Source: Microbulbifer sp. VAAF005
GTDB lineage: Bacteria > Pseudomonadota > Gammaproteobacteria > Pseudomonadales > Cellvibrionaceae
Direction of reading: 5' to 3'
DNA length: 64,000 nt
Assembly: GCF_030012985.1 (NCBI RefSeq)
Contig: NZ_CP120233.1
Coordinates: 2,153,001 to 2,217,000, forward strand
Shown here: positions 8,357-18,074 of the stretch, piece by piece
Layout of the letters: the number at the start of each line of letters is the position of its first letter
How positions within the stretch are numbered: position 1 is the first letter of the stretch
Position numbers and translations under genes: made by a program
The notes under the pieces: model-generated
What the model saw: only the letters and a program-made list of their open reading frames with translations
What the model was told of the DNA's origin: nothing
Databases searched by the model: none

Positions 8357-9521
8357 GGAACCTCTGAATAATTCCGAGCCAGTTTGGTAGTATTCAGTTA
8401 TCCGTCAAGACTACGATAGATTATGCACCAAGTCACCTTTGCCGAAGCAGAATATAAGCTAAAGCGCCTTATAACTCGCCGAGAGAAGTTTCTTTCTCAA
8501 ATGGAAGCCCTCATCCCATGGCAACGACTAGAGGCTCAGATCACTCCTTGCTATCCACAAGGCAAACGTGGCCGACAGCCATATCCATTGAGTGTCATGC
8601 TCCGTATTCATTGCATGCAGCTATTTTATAATCTCAGTGATCCCGCTATGGAGGATGCTCTGTATGAAATTGAATCCATGCGTAGTTTTGCTGGATTGAC
8701 TTTGAGAGGCCCAATTCCCGATGAAACAACGATTCTTAACTTTCGCCACTTATTGGAGCTCAATCAGCTAGGTGCAGCTCTTTTTGATGAAATCAACAAG
8801 CATCTTGCTGAGAATGGCATGGTACTGCGTGAAGGCACGATTGTAGATGCCACTATTATCTCTGCGCCAACTTCAACCAAGAATAAAAAGAAAAAACGTG
8901 ATCCAGAAATGCATCAAACAAATTAAGGCAATCAGTGGCATTTTGGAATGAAAATGCATATCGGGGTTGATGATGTGCTCGGAGTAATACACAGCGTAGA
9001 TACAACAGCAGCGAATTCGCATGATGTCACAGCCACAGAGCGGGTCCTCCACGGGGAGGAAGGAAGAGTCTGGGGTGACTCCGGATACATTGGTGCGGAG
9101 AAGCGTGAAGAGTTGAAAGAGCGGGAGGTGGATTGGTACATAGCAATGAAGCCGAGCAAGCTGAAAACTCTTCCTGGGCGTAATGCACTCCGTAAAGCGG
9201 AAAAGATCAAGGCGCAGATAAGAGCGAAGGTTGAGCACCCCTTTCGCTACATTAAACGGGTATTTGGTTATAACAAGGTCCGCTATCGGGGGCTGTTAAA
9301 GAATACTGAGCGGCTGTGCTTGCTAGCAGGCTTTACTAACTTACTAATAGGGAGAAAATACTTGGCCACCTAGGGGTGGTGCGCCTGAAATCCGCCAACT
9401 GGGGATTTTAGGTGAAAAATTAGAGGCTATTACGCGAAAATTAAGCGTTTTGCGTAGAAAAGTGAATTTTTCAAAAAAATCAGCTTAATTCTAGAAAAAT
9501 GCTTCATTGAACAGAGGTTCC
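8357..9521 (+). mobile_element. IS5-family insertion sequence (1165 bp), probably inactive
   Basis: Bounded by GGAACCTCTG at 8357-8366 and its reverse complement at 9512-9521. The flanks carry a 4-bp duplication, TTAG at 8353-8356 and 9522-9525, matching the YTAR targets used by IS5-type elements. The single transposase frame is interrupted by one stop codon. Only the outer 10 bp of the ends match exactly; further in they diverge. The 3' part after the transposase is AT-rich and non-coding. Confidence 0.9.
8423..9373 (+). pseudogene. IS5-family transposase interrupted by an in-frame TAA
   Basis: Two frames in the same phase (8423-8926 and its continuation to 9373) form one 316-codon IS5 transposase broken only by TAA at 8924-8926. 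The N-terminal part has the DUF772-type domain ([18 protein letters not shown], then [19 protein letters not shown]) and the first catalytic Asp in GTIVDATII. After the stop come GMKMHIGVD, the second Asp in WGDSGYIGAEKR and the Glu-bearing RAKVEHPFRYIK. Close relatives usually read HQTKKGNQW here; this copy reads HQTN-stop-GNQW, so Lys codons became AAT and TAA. Without readthrough the product lacks two of the three catalytic residues. Confidence 0.88.
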
Positions 9522-9730
9522 TTAGCCTTTTTTAAAATTCAAGAATCATGAATGTTGCGAAACGATAAATAACGAATTCACTTAATGAGCTTCTTGTAAG
9601 TTTCTCATCTTCACTAGTAAAAAATACAGTCATATATGGCATTTGAGTATTTTTTAAACAGTAAGCAAGGTCTGGTTGCGGCATCATATTCAACTACGTA
9701 AATTAATTTTCAGCCTATGGAAACGATGTA

Positions 9731-10099
9731 ATGTGTAAAAAGTTATCCATTAAAACTGGCCTTACCATCCTAGCGTCCGCAATTACTTTGATGGGATGTA
9801 CAAGTGCCCAGGAAAAAGAAGCGATACAGAAGATAGTATTTTCTAACGCTGAGGCTATAGAAGGATGCGTACTAGTAGAAGATGTAACATGCAAAACAAT
9901 CAGGGTTAACCAGGGAGATGTTTGTACTCCTTGGTTACAAAAAAGGGCTGTGCGAAGAGGTGGAACCCATGTGGTTAAGGCTTCTTCAATGGCGCAATTT
10001 GGCGATATCTATATGCCTAACGGAGTATCGGCAGGTAAGGCTGTAACAGGCACGCATATCCCAGCGAAAATCTATAACTGTAGTGCTGCCAGCAAATAA
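9731..10099 (+). CDS. Small hypothetical lipoprotein
   Basis: 122 residues with a lipoprotein signal peptide: basic start MCKKLSIK, hydrophobic core LTILASAIT and lipobox LMGC (lipidated Cys at 23). The mature part holds several further cysteines (EGCVLVEDVTCKT, DVCTPW, YNCSA) that could form disulfides in the periplasm. I do not recognise the family. It is a single gene, followed by a hairpin terminator at 10115, and lies in the accessory stretch beside an IS element. Confidence 0.7.
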   Translation: MCKKLSIKTGLTILASAITLMGCTSAQEKEAIQKIVFSNAEAIEGCVLVEDVTCKTIRVNQGDVCTPWLQKRAVRRGGTHVVKASSMAQFGDIYMPNGVSAGKAVTGTHIPAKIYNCSAASK

Positions 10100-10114
10100 G
10101 CGCTAACATCCCCA

Positions 10115-10143
10115 GGGAGCAAGTCACATTATCACTTGCTCCC
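10115..10143 (+). terminator. Hairpin terminator after the small lipoprotein gene
   Basis: Perfect 10-bp stem GGGAGCAAGT / ACTTGCTCCC with a 9-nt loop, 15 bp after the stop codon. The following sequence has only a weak T stretch (TATTCTTT), so strength is uncertain. Confidence 0.6.
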
Positions 10144-10338
10144 CGGCAGTATTCTTTAACATTCCGATCAACTCAAACTATAAATTCTTGCTTACCCCAA
10201 TTTTAAGCTACTCCTTGAAAAATAGCCCTAAAGAAGAGAGATTTTCTAGAATTTATTTTTTTCTTCGCCACTAGATAATTGCAGCAACTTTAATGAAATA
10301 TAGATAGTATGACTTATCATACAACGGTTATCGACTCA

Positions 10339-10959
10339 CTAAGACACCGCGATCCAAGTCTCTGCTTCCCCATCGATTACAGCGATCAACTGATTGTTAC
10401 TGAATGGAGCTAATTCCAGCTCATCTGAATATTTGGAAATAACAAGTTCAGCAGCATCCTTAAACGGTTGGTTTCCATAGTGAGGTAAGGGATAGAAGTG
10501 CACAAGATTTAACCCTTCATAAGACTCTAGATTCTTCGCTGCATCGGGGTTATCCATCTCCTGAATATACGCGATATTCGGCGAGAGGATTACAGTACCT
10601 GCCGACTCACCTATATAGGGCTTACCCAGCCTAATCTGCTCCAACAAGATTTTGTCTGCCCCACTTCGCCTAAGTTCTTGAAGTAGGAAATAGGTGTTAC
10701 CACCAGTTACATAGATATACTCATTGTTTTGCAGCTTATCTTTAATCTCATCCACTGAAGCCTTAGACACTTCCAATTCATCTACAATAAGACCTAACTG
10801 CTCCAGTTCCTTCTTAGCATCTTCCACATAAAAAGTGATCTCTTCGGGAATGCTTGCAGTAGGAATGAATGTAACCCTCTTACCTTCAAGCCGCTTATCA
10901 AAACTCGCGATCGCGCTCGCGACCTCAGCAAAATACGAAGTCAAAAATAGCTTGGCCAT
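10339..10959 (-). CDS. Peptidase S51-family (dipeptidase E-like) protein
   Basis: 206-residue protein of the class-I glutamine-amidotransferase-like fold, peptidase family S51. Visible features are the N-terminal strand AKLFLTSYF, YIYVTGGNTYFLLQ, and the nucleophile elbow GESAGTVIL with Ser119. A likely active-site His lies in VHFYPLPHYGNQ. Members hydrolyse Asp-X dipeptides (PepE) or cyanophycin; the length and lack of a signal peptide fit a cytosolic PepE-like enzyme, but the substrate cannot be told. It is a single gene in the accessory stretch. Confidence 0.82.
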   Translation of the reverse strand: MAKLFLTSYFAEVASAIASFDKRLEGKRVTFIPTASIPEEITFYVEDAKKELEQLGLIVDELEVSKASVDEIKDKLQNNEYIYVTGGNTYFLLQELRRSGADKILLEQIRLGKPYIGESAGTVILSPNIAYIQEMDNPDAAKNLESYEGLNLVHFYPLPHYGNQPFKDAAELVISKYSDELELAPFSNNQLIAVIDGEAETWIAVS

Positions 10960-11490
10960 ATATTTTAATCCTTTAAAGTACTTAATTAATCAATTACTTG
11001 TTATCGATATAGTTTACTCGAGATGTGAACAGGTCAATAAAGATGTATCACATTATCCGATTATGTATGGAGGGCCCAATATTATTTTTTTATTATCTCG
11101 CAACAAAATCATCAATTACCGATTCCACCTTGAAAGTGGTCAACTTTGTCACTAAATCCAATAATAAATGGCGAAGCTTCTCCCCCTGATTTTTACAAGA
11201 ATGTTTATATCAGGCTGGTTTGACTATGAATTTCAACAATATTTATAAGCAGCTAAAGCCAAGTTTAAAGTATGATCTAAGTGGAACTAACAGGTAACCA
11301 AAATCACTTCTTTATCATTCACTATCTTGGCATCTCTCATAGAACCAGAAGCACAAGCAAGCAAAATCTGTAAGATCCATATTACATAAAGATTCGGCAG
11401 CTTAACTTTTGTACCATTTACCTAATAGTAGGAGCCAATTAGCATACGCAAAATGGAAGGGGAGATAAGTCGCTCCAGAGGCTGCGGCTC
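10960..11490. other. Intergenic region, no gene seen
   Basis: About 530 bp of AT-rich sequence upstream of the S51 peptidase gene. It presumably holds that gene's promoter. Frames here are short, lack ribosome sites and show no recognisable content. Confidence 0.5.
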
Positions 11491-11724
11491 TTACTGCCCT
11501 TGTTTATGATGCATTTTTCGTACACGATCTTTCGGAGTAAGCACTCTTGCTCCCGAATCTACCTGAATCCTACCAGTGGTATCTAACCATTTAGCAAAAA
11601 ACGAATATATTTTGGTATAGCCTTCCCAGCCTTTAAAGTAGCCGAAAATCGCAGCCACGATATAAACCACAAACAAAGTACAAAAGAATATGGCTTCACG
11701 GTCAGGAAAAAACAGCTCTCCCAT
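11491..11724 (-). CDS. Hypothetical single-pass membrane protein
   Basis: 77 residues: acidic start MGELFFPDREA, one clear membrane helix (about 11-30, FFCTLFVVYIVAAIFGYF), then a basic tail ending KDRVRKMHHKQGQ. No family recognised. The hydrophobic segment followed by a charged tail is more gene-like than the random frames nearby, and an AAGAAGGTATG context puts a ribosome site before the ATG. It could be a remnant of a larger gene. Confidence 0.45.
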   Translation of the reverse strand: MGELFFPDREAIFFCTLFVVYIVAAIFGYFKGWEGYTKIYSFFAKWLDTTGRIQVDSGARVLTPKDRVRKMHHKQGQ

Positions 11725-11913
11725 ACCTTCTTTGGGGTTTACCCCCGGGCGAACCCCATAATTAAAATCACATTAGAAAAAAGCAGAAGAGTTACCGGGA
11801 TACAGCCTAGCATTATCCCTCGAGCAATTTTCTCCGGTTTTGTTGGCTGATACATGTATTGCACCGATGATTAAAATCGATTGACTGGAAGGCAAGGCGT
11901 GATAGGAATTTTA

Positions 11914-11947
11914 GGCAAAAAAAAGGGCCTAAAAGGCCCTTTTTTTA
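11914..11947 (-). terminator. Bidirectional-looking terminator downstream of tRNA-Ala
   Basis: Stem AGGGCC / GGCCCT with loop TAAAA (11924-11940). It is flanked by an A8 run on one side and a T7 run on the other, so it can work on both strands. On the minus strand it lies 74 bp after the tRNA 3' end. Confidence 0.75.
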
Positions 11948-12013
11948 TTTTTGCGAGTTCTGGATAAGAGATTTTCCATCTCTTCTCGCACCCTTTAATA
12001 GACAAGGGAAATT

Positions 12014-12089
12014 TGGTGGAGCTAAGCGGGATCGAACCGCTGACCTCAACACTGCCAGTGTTGCGCTCTCCCAGCTGAGCTATAGCCCC
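12014..12089 (-). tRNA. tRNA-Ala(GGC)
   Basis: 76 nt including an encoded CCA end. The acceptor stem GGGGCTA pairs with TAGCTCC (one G-U). The anticodon stem is CAACA/TGTTG around the loop CTGGCAG, giving anticodon GGC. The T arm reads AGCGGTTCGATCCCGCT. It lies 160 bp downstream of gltX on the same strand. Its 3' side faces the AT-rich accessory stretch. Confidence 0.96.
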
Positions 12090-12203
12090 AAATTTTGTTG
12101 CCTGACGTTTCCGTCGAAAGCGGGGCGCATTTTAGCAAGGTTTAGGCGCCTGTCAACAGAAAAAATAACTTTTTAATCAATTAGTTAGCTGCTGACACCG
12201 CAG

Positions 12204-12231
12204 GCCCCCGGAGGCTGCCGCTTCCGGGGGC
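12204..12231 (-). terminator. Strong GC-rich hairpin after gltX
   Basis: Perfect 9-bp stem GCCCCCGGA / TCCGGGGGC with a 10-nt loop, 20 bp beyond the gltX stop. No T run follows on the minus strand, so it could be a terminator of weak intrinsic type or an mRNA end-stabilising hairpin before tRNA-Ala. Confidence 0.5.
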
Positions 12232-12250
12232 TCACCAACGCGAATCAGCC

Positions 12251-13726
12251 TTACTTGAGTCCAGCGTACTCTTTTTCCCAGCGCTTCAGCACCTTCTTCC
12301 CGGCACCGCCCAATACGTCGATCGCCTGGCGCAGGCGGGCGCGGCTGAGGTCGGGGCCCAGGAGCACCATGGCTTCCATCACGGAGAAGGACGCAGTGGT
12401 GCCGCTGATGGCGACAAACAGCGGGGCATTAAAGTCTTTCAGCTTGATTTCCATAGCCGTGGACAGGGCTTTCACTGCCTGGAAGATACTGTCCTTGTCC
12501 CAAGCGCGCAGGGCTTCCAAGCGCCACAGGGCAAATTGAAGCAGCTTCTTCTGGTCATCCAGAGGCAGCTTGTTACCGCTGAAGCTGTCTTCGGTCAGGG
12601 GCAATTTGCCAGAGGCGAGGAAGCTAACCAGCGGTGCAAAGTCACCGAAGGTTTCCATGCGCTCTTTCGCCTGGGGCAGAACCTTAAGCAGGTTGTCCCG
12701 GTTAAACATCCACTCGGTGAGGCGATCGGCGAGTTGCTCGTTTTCCAGTTCGCGAATCCACAGGCCGTTCAACCAGGACAGCTTCTCTACATCGAATACC
12801 GGGCCGCCCAGGGAGACACGCTGAATATCGAAGTGCTCCAGCATCTCATCGAGGGAGAACTTCTCGCGCTCATCTGGCATGGACCAGCCCATACGGCCGA
12901 GGTAGTTAAGCAGTGCTTCGGGCATAAAGCCGGCGCGCTGATAATACAGGATAGAGGTGGGGTTCTTGCGCTTGGACAACTTGGTCTTGTCCGGATTACG
13001 CAGCAGCGGCAGGTGGCAGAGCACCGGCATTTCCCAACCAAAGTATTCGTACAGCAGTTTGTGCTTGGGTGCGGAGTTGATCCACTCCTCACCGCGCAGT
13101 ACGTGGGTGATCTCCATCAGGTGATCATCCACCACGTTCGCCAAGTGGTAAGTAGGCATACCATCAGACTTGAGCAGAATTTGTGCGTCTACCTGGGCCC
13201 AGTCGATTTCAATAGTACCGCGTAGCAGATCTTCCACTACGCAGGTACCGCTTTCAGGCACATTCATACGCACTACATAAGGTGCTCCCGTAGCGCGTCG
13301 CTTTTCAACTTCCTCTTCCGGCAGAGCCAGGTCACTGGGCTTCAGTGAAGTGCGGCCCGCTTCACGCAACCCCTCACGGAGTTGCTCCAGTTCTTCCGCT
13401 GTTCGGTAGCAGTGGAAAGCATGCCCTTTTTGTACCAGCTCTTCGCAGTAAGTTTTGTAGATATCGCCACGCTCACTCTGGCGATAGGGGCCGTGGGGGC
13501 CGCCCACATCCGGTCCTTCCTGCCAATCCAGTCCGAGCCAACGCAGGCTGTCGAGAATGGCTTTCTCCGATTCCGGAGTACTACGCTGCTGGTCGGTATC
13601 TTCAATACGCAATACAAACTGGCCGCCTTGCGCTCGGGCAAAACACTGGTTAAAGAGGGCAATATAGGCAGTACCAACGTGGGGATCACCAGTTGGAGAC
13701 GGTGCTATTCGGGTTCTTACGGTCAT
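12251..13726 (-). CDS. gltX: Glutamate-tRNA ligase
   Basis: Class I aminoacyl-tRNA synthetase that charges tRNA-Glu. 491 residues, normal for bacterial GluRS. The N-terminal [21 protein letters not shown] contains the HIGH-type motif (HVGT); KLSKRKNP is the KMSKS loop. The middle carries [16 protein letters not shown] and [14 protein letters not shown], and the C-terminal half is helical and binds the anticodon. No zinc-knuckle Cys set is apparent. The downstream tRNA-Ala is a common gltX neighbour in gammaproteobacteria. Confidence 0.97.
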   Translation of the reverse strand: MTVRTRIAPSPTGDPHVGTAYIALFNQCFARAQGGQFVLRIEDTDQQRSTPESEKAILDSLRWLGLDWQEGPDVGGPHGPYRQSERGDIYKTYCEELVQKGHAFHCYRTAEELEQLREGLREAGRTSLKPSDLALPEEEVEKRRATGAPYVVRMNVPESGTCVVEDLLRGTIEIDWAQVDAQILLKSDGMPTYHLANVVDDHLMEITHVLRGEEWINSAPKHKLLYEYFGWEMPVLCHLPLLRNPDKTKLSKRKNPTSILYYQRAGFMPEALLNYLGRMGWSMPDEREKFSLDEMLEHFDIQRVSLGGPVFDVEKLSWLNGLWIRELENEQLADRLTEWMFNRDNLLKVLPQAKERMETFGDFAPLVSFLASGKLPLTEDSFSGNKLPLDDQKKLLQFALWRLEALRAWDKDSIFQAVKALSTAMEIKLKDFNAPLFVAISGTTASFSVMEAMVLLGPDLSRARLRQAIDVLGGAGKKVLKRWEKEYAGLK

Positions 13727-14001
13727 GATAAACCTGATTGATAAATGAAGGACTGGTTAAACCGCAGGATTATAGCGCTGGCCGGCCTCTTGGCACAGGC
13801 GGGGTTTTCTCCTCAATAAGAGCATTTACGCGCCATAAATTCATTATTACAGCCTATAGGCGTGACATGCATCACGAAAAAAGTATTATTGCCGCCACCA
13901 AGAAGGAATGGCTTGACTGACTTATTTCCCATATTTTGCAGGGGTTTCCGCGAGCCGCTTCTCCCTAAAAACGATAAATTAATCGCTCAGGACGGCATAC
14001 C
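13727..14001. other. Intergenic region between gltX and the fimbrial locus
   Basis: 275 bp that should hold the divergent promoters of gltX and the fimbrial genes. The one distinct signal is a CRP/Vfr-like palindrome at 13861-13876. No small gene is convincing. Confidence 0.5.
13861..13876. promoter_or_regulatory. Candidate CRP/Vfr-type operator upstream of the fimbrial genes
   Basis: CGTGACATGCATCACG has half-sites CGTGA and TCACG separated by 6 bp, close to the CRP consensus TGTGA-N6-TCACA. It lies 126 bp before the pilin start. One motif by eye can occur by chance. Confidence 0.35.
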
Positions 14002-14529
14002 ATGCAAAAAAATGTAGTTCGCACACTGTTTTCTGCTATTGCAGCAGGTACCCTTTTCAGCATTTCTGCCGCTTCAATGGCCGCTACTGATAGTGCAAGC
14101 AGTGATATCACCCTCTCTTTCACTCCCACAATTGAGATCACTCGTGTAGACAACCTCACGATTACCGATCCCACTTTGGGTACCGATGCCGTAGGCACCG
14201 AAGATTTCTGTGTGGGTGGCCTCGGGTTCTCCACCTATAGCATCACTTTCGACAGTAATGACTCAGTAAATGATACTGAGTTCACCCTCACTGACGGCAC
14301 CAACAATGTCCCTTACAGTGTTGGTTTTGATAACAGCACCTCCGGTACTTTTACTACTGTTACCGAAGGCGATGCGCTGACAGGCCAAATCCGGAATATT
14401 GCTTCCTGTGGCTCCAGTGATAATGCGCGCTTCCAAATCACTGTGGCCAACAGCGATTGGGAAACTGCAACTGTGCTAAATGGCACCACCTATACCGATA
14501 CCCTGCTGATCACTGTCGCCTCCGAGTAA
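14002..14529 (+). CDS. Major fimbrial subunit, SCPU/alpha-type pilin-like
   Basis: 175-residue exported protein, likely the major subunit of the fimbria assembled by the usher that follows. The signal peptide is about residues 1-29 (VRTLFSAIAAGTLFSISAASMAA). The mature domain is Thr/Ser/Asp-rich beta sequence with two conserved cysteines (EDFCVGGLGFSTYSI and NIASCGSSDNARFQI) and a C-terminal strand TDTLLITVASE that could donate to the next subunit. The same EDFCVGG-GFS, SDNAR and Y-TD-L-TV pattern recurs in the last ~130 residues of the adhesin-like gene at 17066. It is the first gene of a plus-strand set, 38 bp before the usher. Confidence 0.78.
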   Translation: MQKNVVRTLFSAIAAGTLFSISAASMAATDSASSDITLSFTPTIEITRVDNLTITDPTLGTDAVGTEDFCVGGLGFSTYSITFDSNDSVNDTEFTLTDGTNNVPYSVGFDNSTSGTFTTVTEGDALTGQIRNIASCGSSDNARFQITVANSDWETATVLNGTTYTDTLLITVASE

Positions 14530-14567
14530 GAGTAAAGAGTGGCTGGCCCTGCCAGCCATAGCTCAAT

Positions 14568-17079
14568 ATGGCAGGACGTCATCTGGAGCGCCTTGCGCTG
14601 GCTTTGTGTCTGGTGCAAGCCTCCTGCCCCGATGCCCTTGCAGCGACCGCAGCGACTTTCCTGCTGGAAACCTCTGCTCCTGAAGGGTTTGATGATCTCA
14701 CCGAACCCCAGCAACTCGTGGTGGATCTCTACTACGGCGGCCGGGAAATTGGTGCTGCGCAAGTCACAATTGACCCGCGCTTTGTTCGCTTTAACTCTCC
14801 GTCTGAGGTACTCGAACTATTGCCCGAGGTTCGCGATACCGAGCGAATTATCTCCATCCTCGAACGACCGCAAACAAGAAACAGTCACCATGTATGCCGC
14901 TCAAACCGGCAAATTGGCTGCGGCTACTTAATGCCCTCGGAGTTTGCCGTTATTTACGATGAGCAGCTCTACCGGCTGGATCTTTTTCTCAAAAGAACTG
15001 TTGCCACAACAAGCGGCAATCAATGATCCCTATTTGCCGGAAGCGAGTTCTGACTTCTCTGTCGTACAAAACCTGAGCGGTTCCTGGAGTGGGGTTGAAA
15101 GTGATTGGGGCCCGGACAGCTATAGCGCTGCATTAAATGGCAACACCATAGTGAGCTTTGGTGAGAGCGCACTGCATTCACAATGGTCTGTGGCCTCAGA
15201 GCAGGACAGCCGGATCCATAATCTGTATTGGAGTCGGGATTTTCGGGGGCAAGCCTATTCGGCCGGCCTTTTACAACCCCAGGGAGGCTTTGGCTATTTC
15301 CGGCCTCAGGAAGCGATCTATGGCGTAGAGCTACGCACTTCCCAGCGCACCCGAACCGATATCAGTTATCAACAGGGAGCGCCGGTTGAAATTAATATGC
15401 CCGTGCGCGGTAGAGTCGAGGTATATCGGGATGAACGACTTATCCACACCGAACTACTGGAGGCCGGCAACCGCCTGTTAAATACCTCTACCCTACCCCA
15501 CGGCGCCTACGATATTGAGGTGCGCACCTACGATGAAGCGGGGCGGGTATTAAGCCGGCATATCGAATTCTTTGCCAAGGATTCGCTATTGCCAGCCCCA
15601 GGCGAGTGGTTTTGGAGCTTGCAGGCAGGTTTGCCCACCCGCAGTTTTTGGGGCGACACTCTGCCGGACCACTACGAAGAAGGAATTGTTACTGCCTCTG
15701 TCGCACGCCGTTTAACGACCGGATTGGGTCTTTTTGTTTCTGGCGCCGCAACCGAGGAGCAGCAATTGTTGGAAATCGGCGGTCGCTGGATTGGCGAAGG
15801 CGTTGAAGTCTCCCCAAGCTTGGTGACATCCGGTGATGGACGCAGCGGATACCGATTGCAGGCATTACTTAAAATGCCCTACGGGACTTTTAGTGCAGTA
15901 AAAACTGAGCTGGATGCCAATACAACGCCGTTCAATAACGATAAATATACATTGCTGCCGGGCAGCTATTCCCAAACAAGTCTGAGTCTGCGCACAGCAG
16001 TATTGGGCGGACAGCTATCCCTAAGATTCAGCGAGCGGGACCAAAACCAACTCCCCGACAGCATCAACAACGGCGATTCACTGAGCAGTGCCCAGAAGTT
16101 AAAAACCCTTGAGTTCCGCCACCCCATTTTTAAGAGCACCCATTGGCTCAGCAACGCCACTCTGTCCCACAGTGATGCAGACGGCGAGCAATACACCAGT
16201 GTGGAGTTCCAGTTTCGAATGCGCTCCAAACACTGGCAACACACCGCTAATCTCTATAGCGACAACAGTGAACAAAGCACTAGCAGCGAGCGATTTGCAC
16301 TGCAAAGCCGCTGGTACGACCGGGATTTATGGGCGGCTGAATTTGAGCAGCAGCTTTCTGTCGAAGCATCCCCAGAAGCCAATTACCTGGAGGCCCGTAC
16401 GCATTTAGCGGGACATCACGGATATTTGAATACTGCAATTGGGCTTTACGATGATGATGAAGGCCGTGCGATCAACTACCTCGGAGGATTCAGCACCAAC
16501 CTGATTGCCACAAAAAATTCCCTCAATTGGGGCGGTGAGCGAAATCTCCAGAGTGCGGTTATCGTAAATATCGAAGGCAGTGAAGATAAAGATTTTGAAG
16601 TTTTGGTCAATGGCAGCCGCCGTGGATACGCCAAAGGCGGCACAACGTCAGTGATTAATTTACCGGCTTATCGCAGTTACGATCTTTCCCTACGGCCCCT
16701 CGAAGAGGGCTTTTTCGATTACCGGGAAACCTCCGAAACCATTACCCTGTATCCGGGCAATGTGGGCGCCAGCAGTTACCAGATACTGCCACAAATCCTG
16801 GTGCTGGGCCGAGTAACCAGCCTTGGCCAGGGGCTGGCAAATACAGAAATAATCATTGGCGAACACTCAGCGCAAACTGACCAATACGGCGTTTTCCAAA
16901 TGGAATTCCACGGTGAACATAACACCATCCTAAATACAGAAGTTCGCTGGGGAAATTGTAAAGCCTCAATCGAAGCCGCTTCATCGGGCGATAGCTGGCT
17001 CAACCTGGGAACCATAGAAGAGTCAGAGGCCAACTGCCAGACTGGGCAAATAGCAGAGGTAAGCCGTGTCCATAACTAA
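14568..17079 (+). pseudogene. Fimbrial outer-membrane usher (CS1/TcfC type) with a frameshift
   Basis: Outer-membrane pore that would assemble the fimbria. The first frame (14568-15026) encodes a signal peptide, then the usher N-terminal domain (DDLTEPQQLVVDLYYGGREI) and a CGYLMPSEFAVIYDEQLYRL segment typical of alpha-class ushers. After RLDLF the match moves to the next frame as SKELLPQQAAINDP and continues as a beta-barrel to 17079. Dropping one T from the T5 run at 14983-14987 restores a single frame of 836 residues. Barrel and C-terminal domains (VEVYRDERLIHTELLEAG; VLVNGSRRGYAKGGTTSVIN) are otherwise intact. It may be a true recent mutation, phase variation at the T run, or a sequencing error. 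It overlaps the next gene by 14 bp. Confidence 0.85.
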
Positions 17080-18013
17080 GAAGCTGCACAAACTTGGCCT
17101 GGCCTCTGCGCTGTTGATTCCGCTATTTAATATACCAGTACAAGCCCAGGTAAATTGCTCCAGCAATAACGATTTGCGAGTTTGTGGCTTGGAAGATTCA
17201 CACACTATTGATTACGAATCAGAACCTAAAGAAATTCAGTTTACTAGCCGAAGCCTGCTGGGAAGCTGGACCCTGCGCTACGATGTAGAAGTGAGTCCGC
17301 TCAGTGGATCTACTTTCGCACTATTTGCGGACAGTGGTGAACAGCTGGATATTGATATTTCATTTCGAGCCAATAACGGCACCACGGAAACACTCAGTCC
17401 AGGAACTCAGTCCGCTACTTTTGCCGGCACCAGCGACGATGCAGATACTTATTTAGTGATCGAGCTAGACAGCAGCCAAATACCCTCTTCCAGCCGCTAC
17501 TCCGCCAGCTTTGAGATGACACTGAATAATTATTTTATTATTTGGACTGCCGGCACCGAAACAGTTCAGTTTGACATTGTGCTGGACGTAGAGCCAAACA
17601 TCGCCATTCGCAATCTGGGTGATATTGACCTCAGCAACAGTGGCACCCTGTTTGGACAGGCCATTGAGGGCAGTGAGGACTTTTGTGTTGGCGGTATAGG
17701 ATTTAGCGGTTACACAGTAAACCTGTCCAGCGCCAATGGCAGCACCGGGGGATCAGGCAGCAGTGCCTATGAACTGGGGGGAAACAGTGAACAAATCCCC
17801 TACAGCGTTGCCTTCTCAGACAACCTGGCTGCAACTTCAGGTATTTCCCCAGATAGCCTGGGAGATATCTCCGGTAGCTTTAGCCGAACTTCGGATGAAA
17901 ACTGCCTTTCTGATAATGCGCGAATTTATATTTCCATTGCGCCCTCAGACTGGGAAAACGCGGGCGAACCTCTCTACACCGATGCACTCACAGTAACGGT
18001 GAGCAGCCAGTGA
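17066..18013 (+). CDS. Fimbrial tip adhesin-like protein with C-terminal pilin domain
   Basis: 315 residues with a signal peptide (LGLASALLIPLFNIPVQA, cleavage about residue 27). The N-terminal domain (about 28-185) contains an early Cys pair (VNCSSNNDLRVCGLE) and no recognised family. The C-terminal domain (about 190-315) is a pilin-like module sharing EDFCVGGIGFSGY, an IPYSVAFSDN segment, CLSDNARIYISI and YTDALTVTVSS with the pilin at 14002. A two-domain lectin-plus-pilin layout at the end of a pilin-usher operon is what a tip adhesin looks like. The start lies inside the last codons of the usher gene, so it is translationally coupled. The ligand is unknown. Confidence 0.72.
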   Translation: MSITKKLHKLGLASALLIPLFNIPVQAQVNCSSNNDLRVCGLEDSHTIDYESEPKEIQFTSRSLLGSWTLRYDVEVSPLSGSTFALFADSGEQLDIDISFRANNGTTETLSPGTQSATFAGTSDDADTYLVIELDSSQIPSSSRYSASFEMTLNNYFIIWTAGTETVQFDIVLDVEPNIAIRNLGDIDLSNSGTLFGQAIEGSEDFCVGGIGFSGYTVNLSSANGSTGGSGSSAYELGGNSEQIPYSVAFSDNLAATSGISPDSLGDISGSFSRTSDENCLSDNARIYISIAPSDWENAGEPLYTDALTVTVSSQ

Positions 18014-18074
18014 GCTAAATACAAAATAATCCTTTAATCCGCCCAGCCTGCTATAGGCAAGCAACCAATTCTAA

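Noticed and set aside
12536..13225. 229-codon plus-strand frame within gltX
   Set aside because: Antisense shadow of gltX with no recognisable domain.
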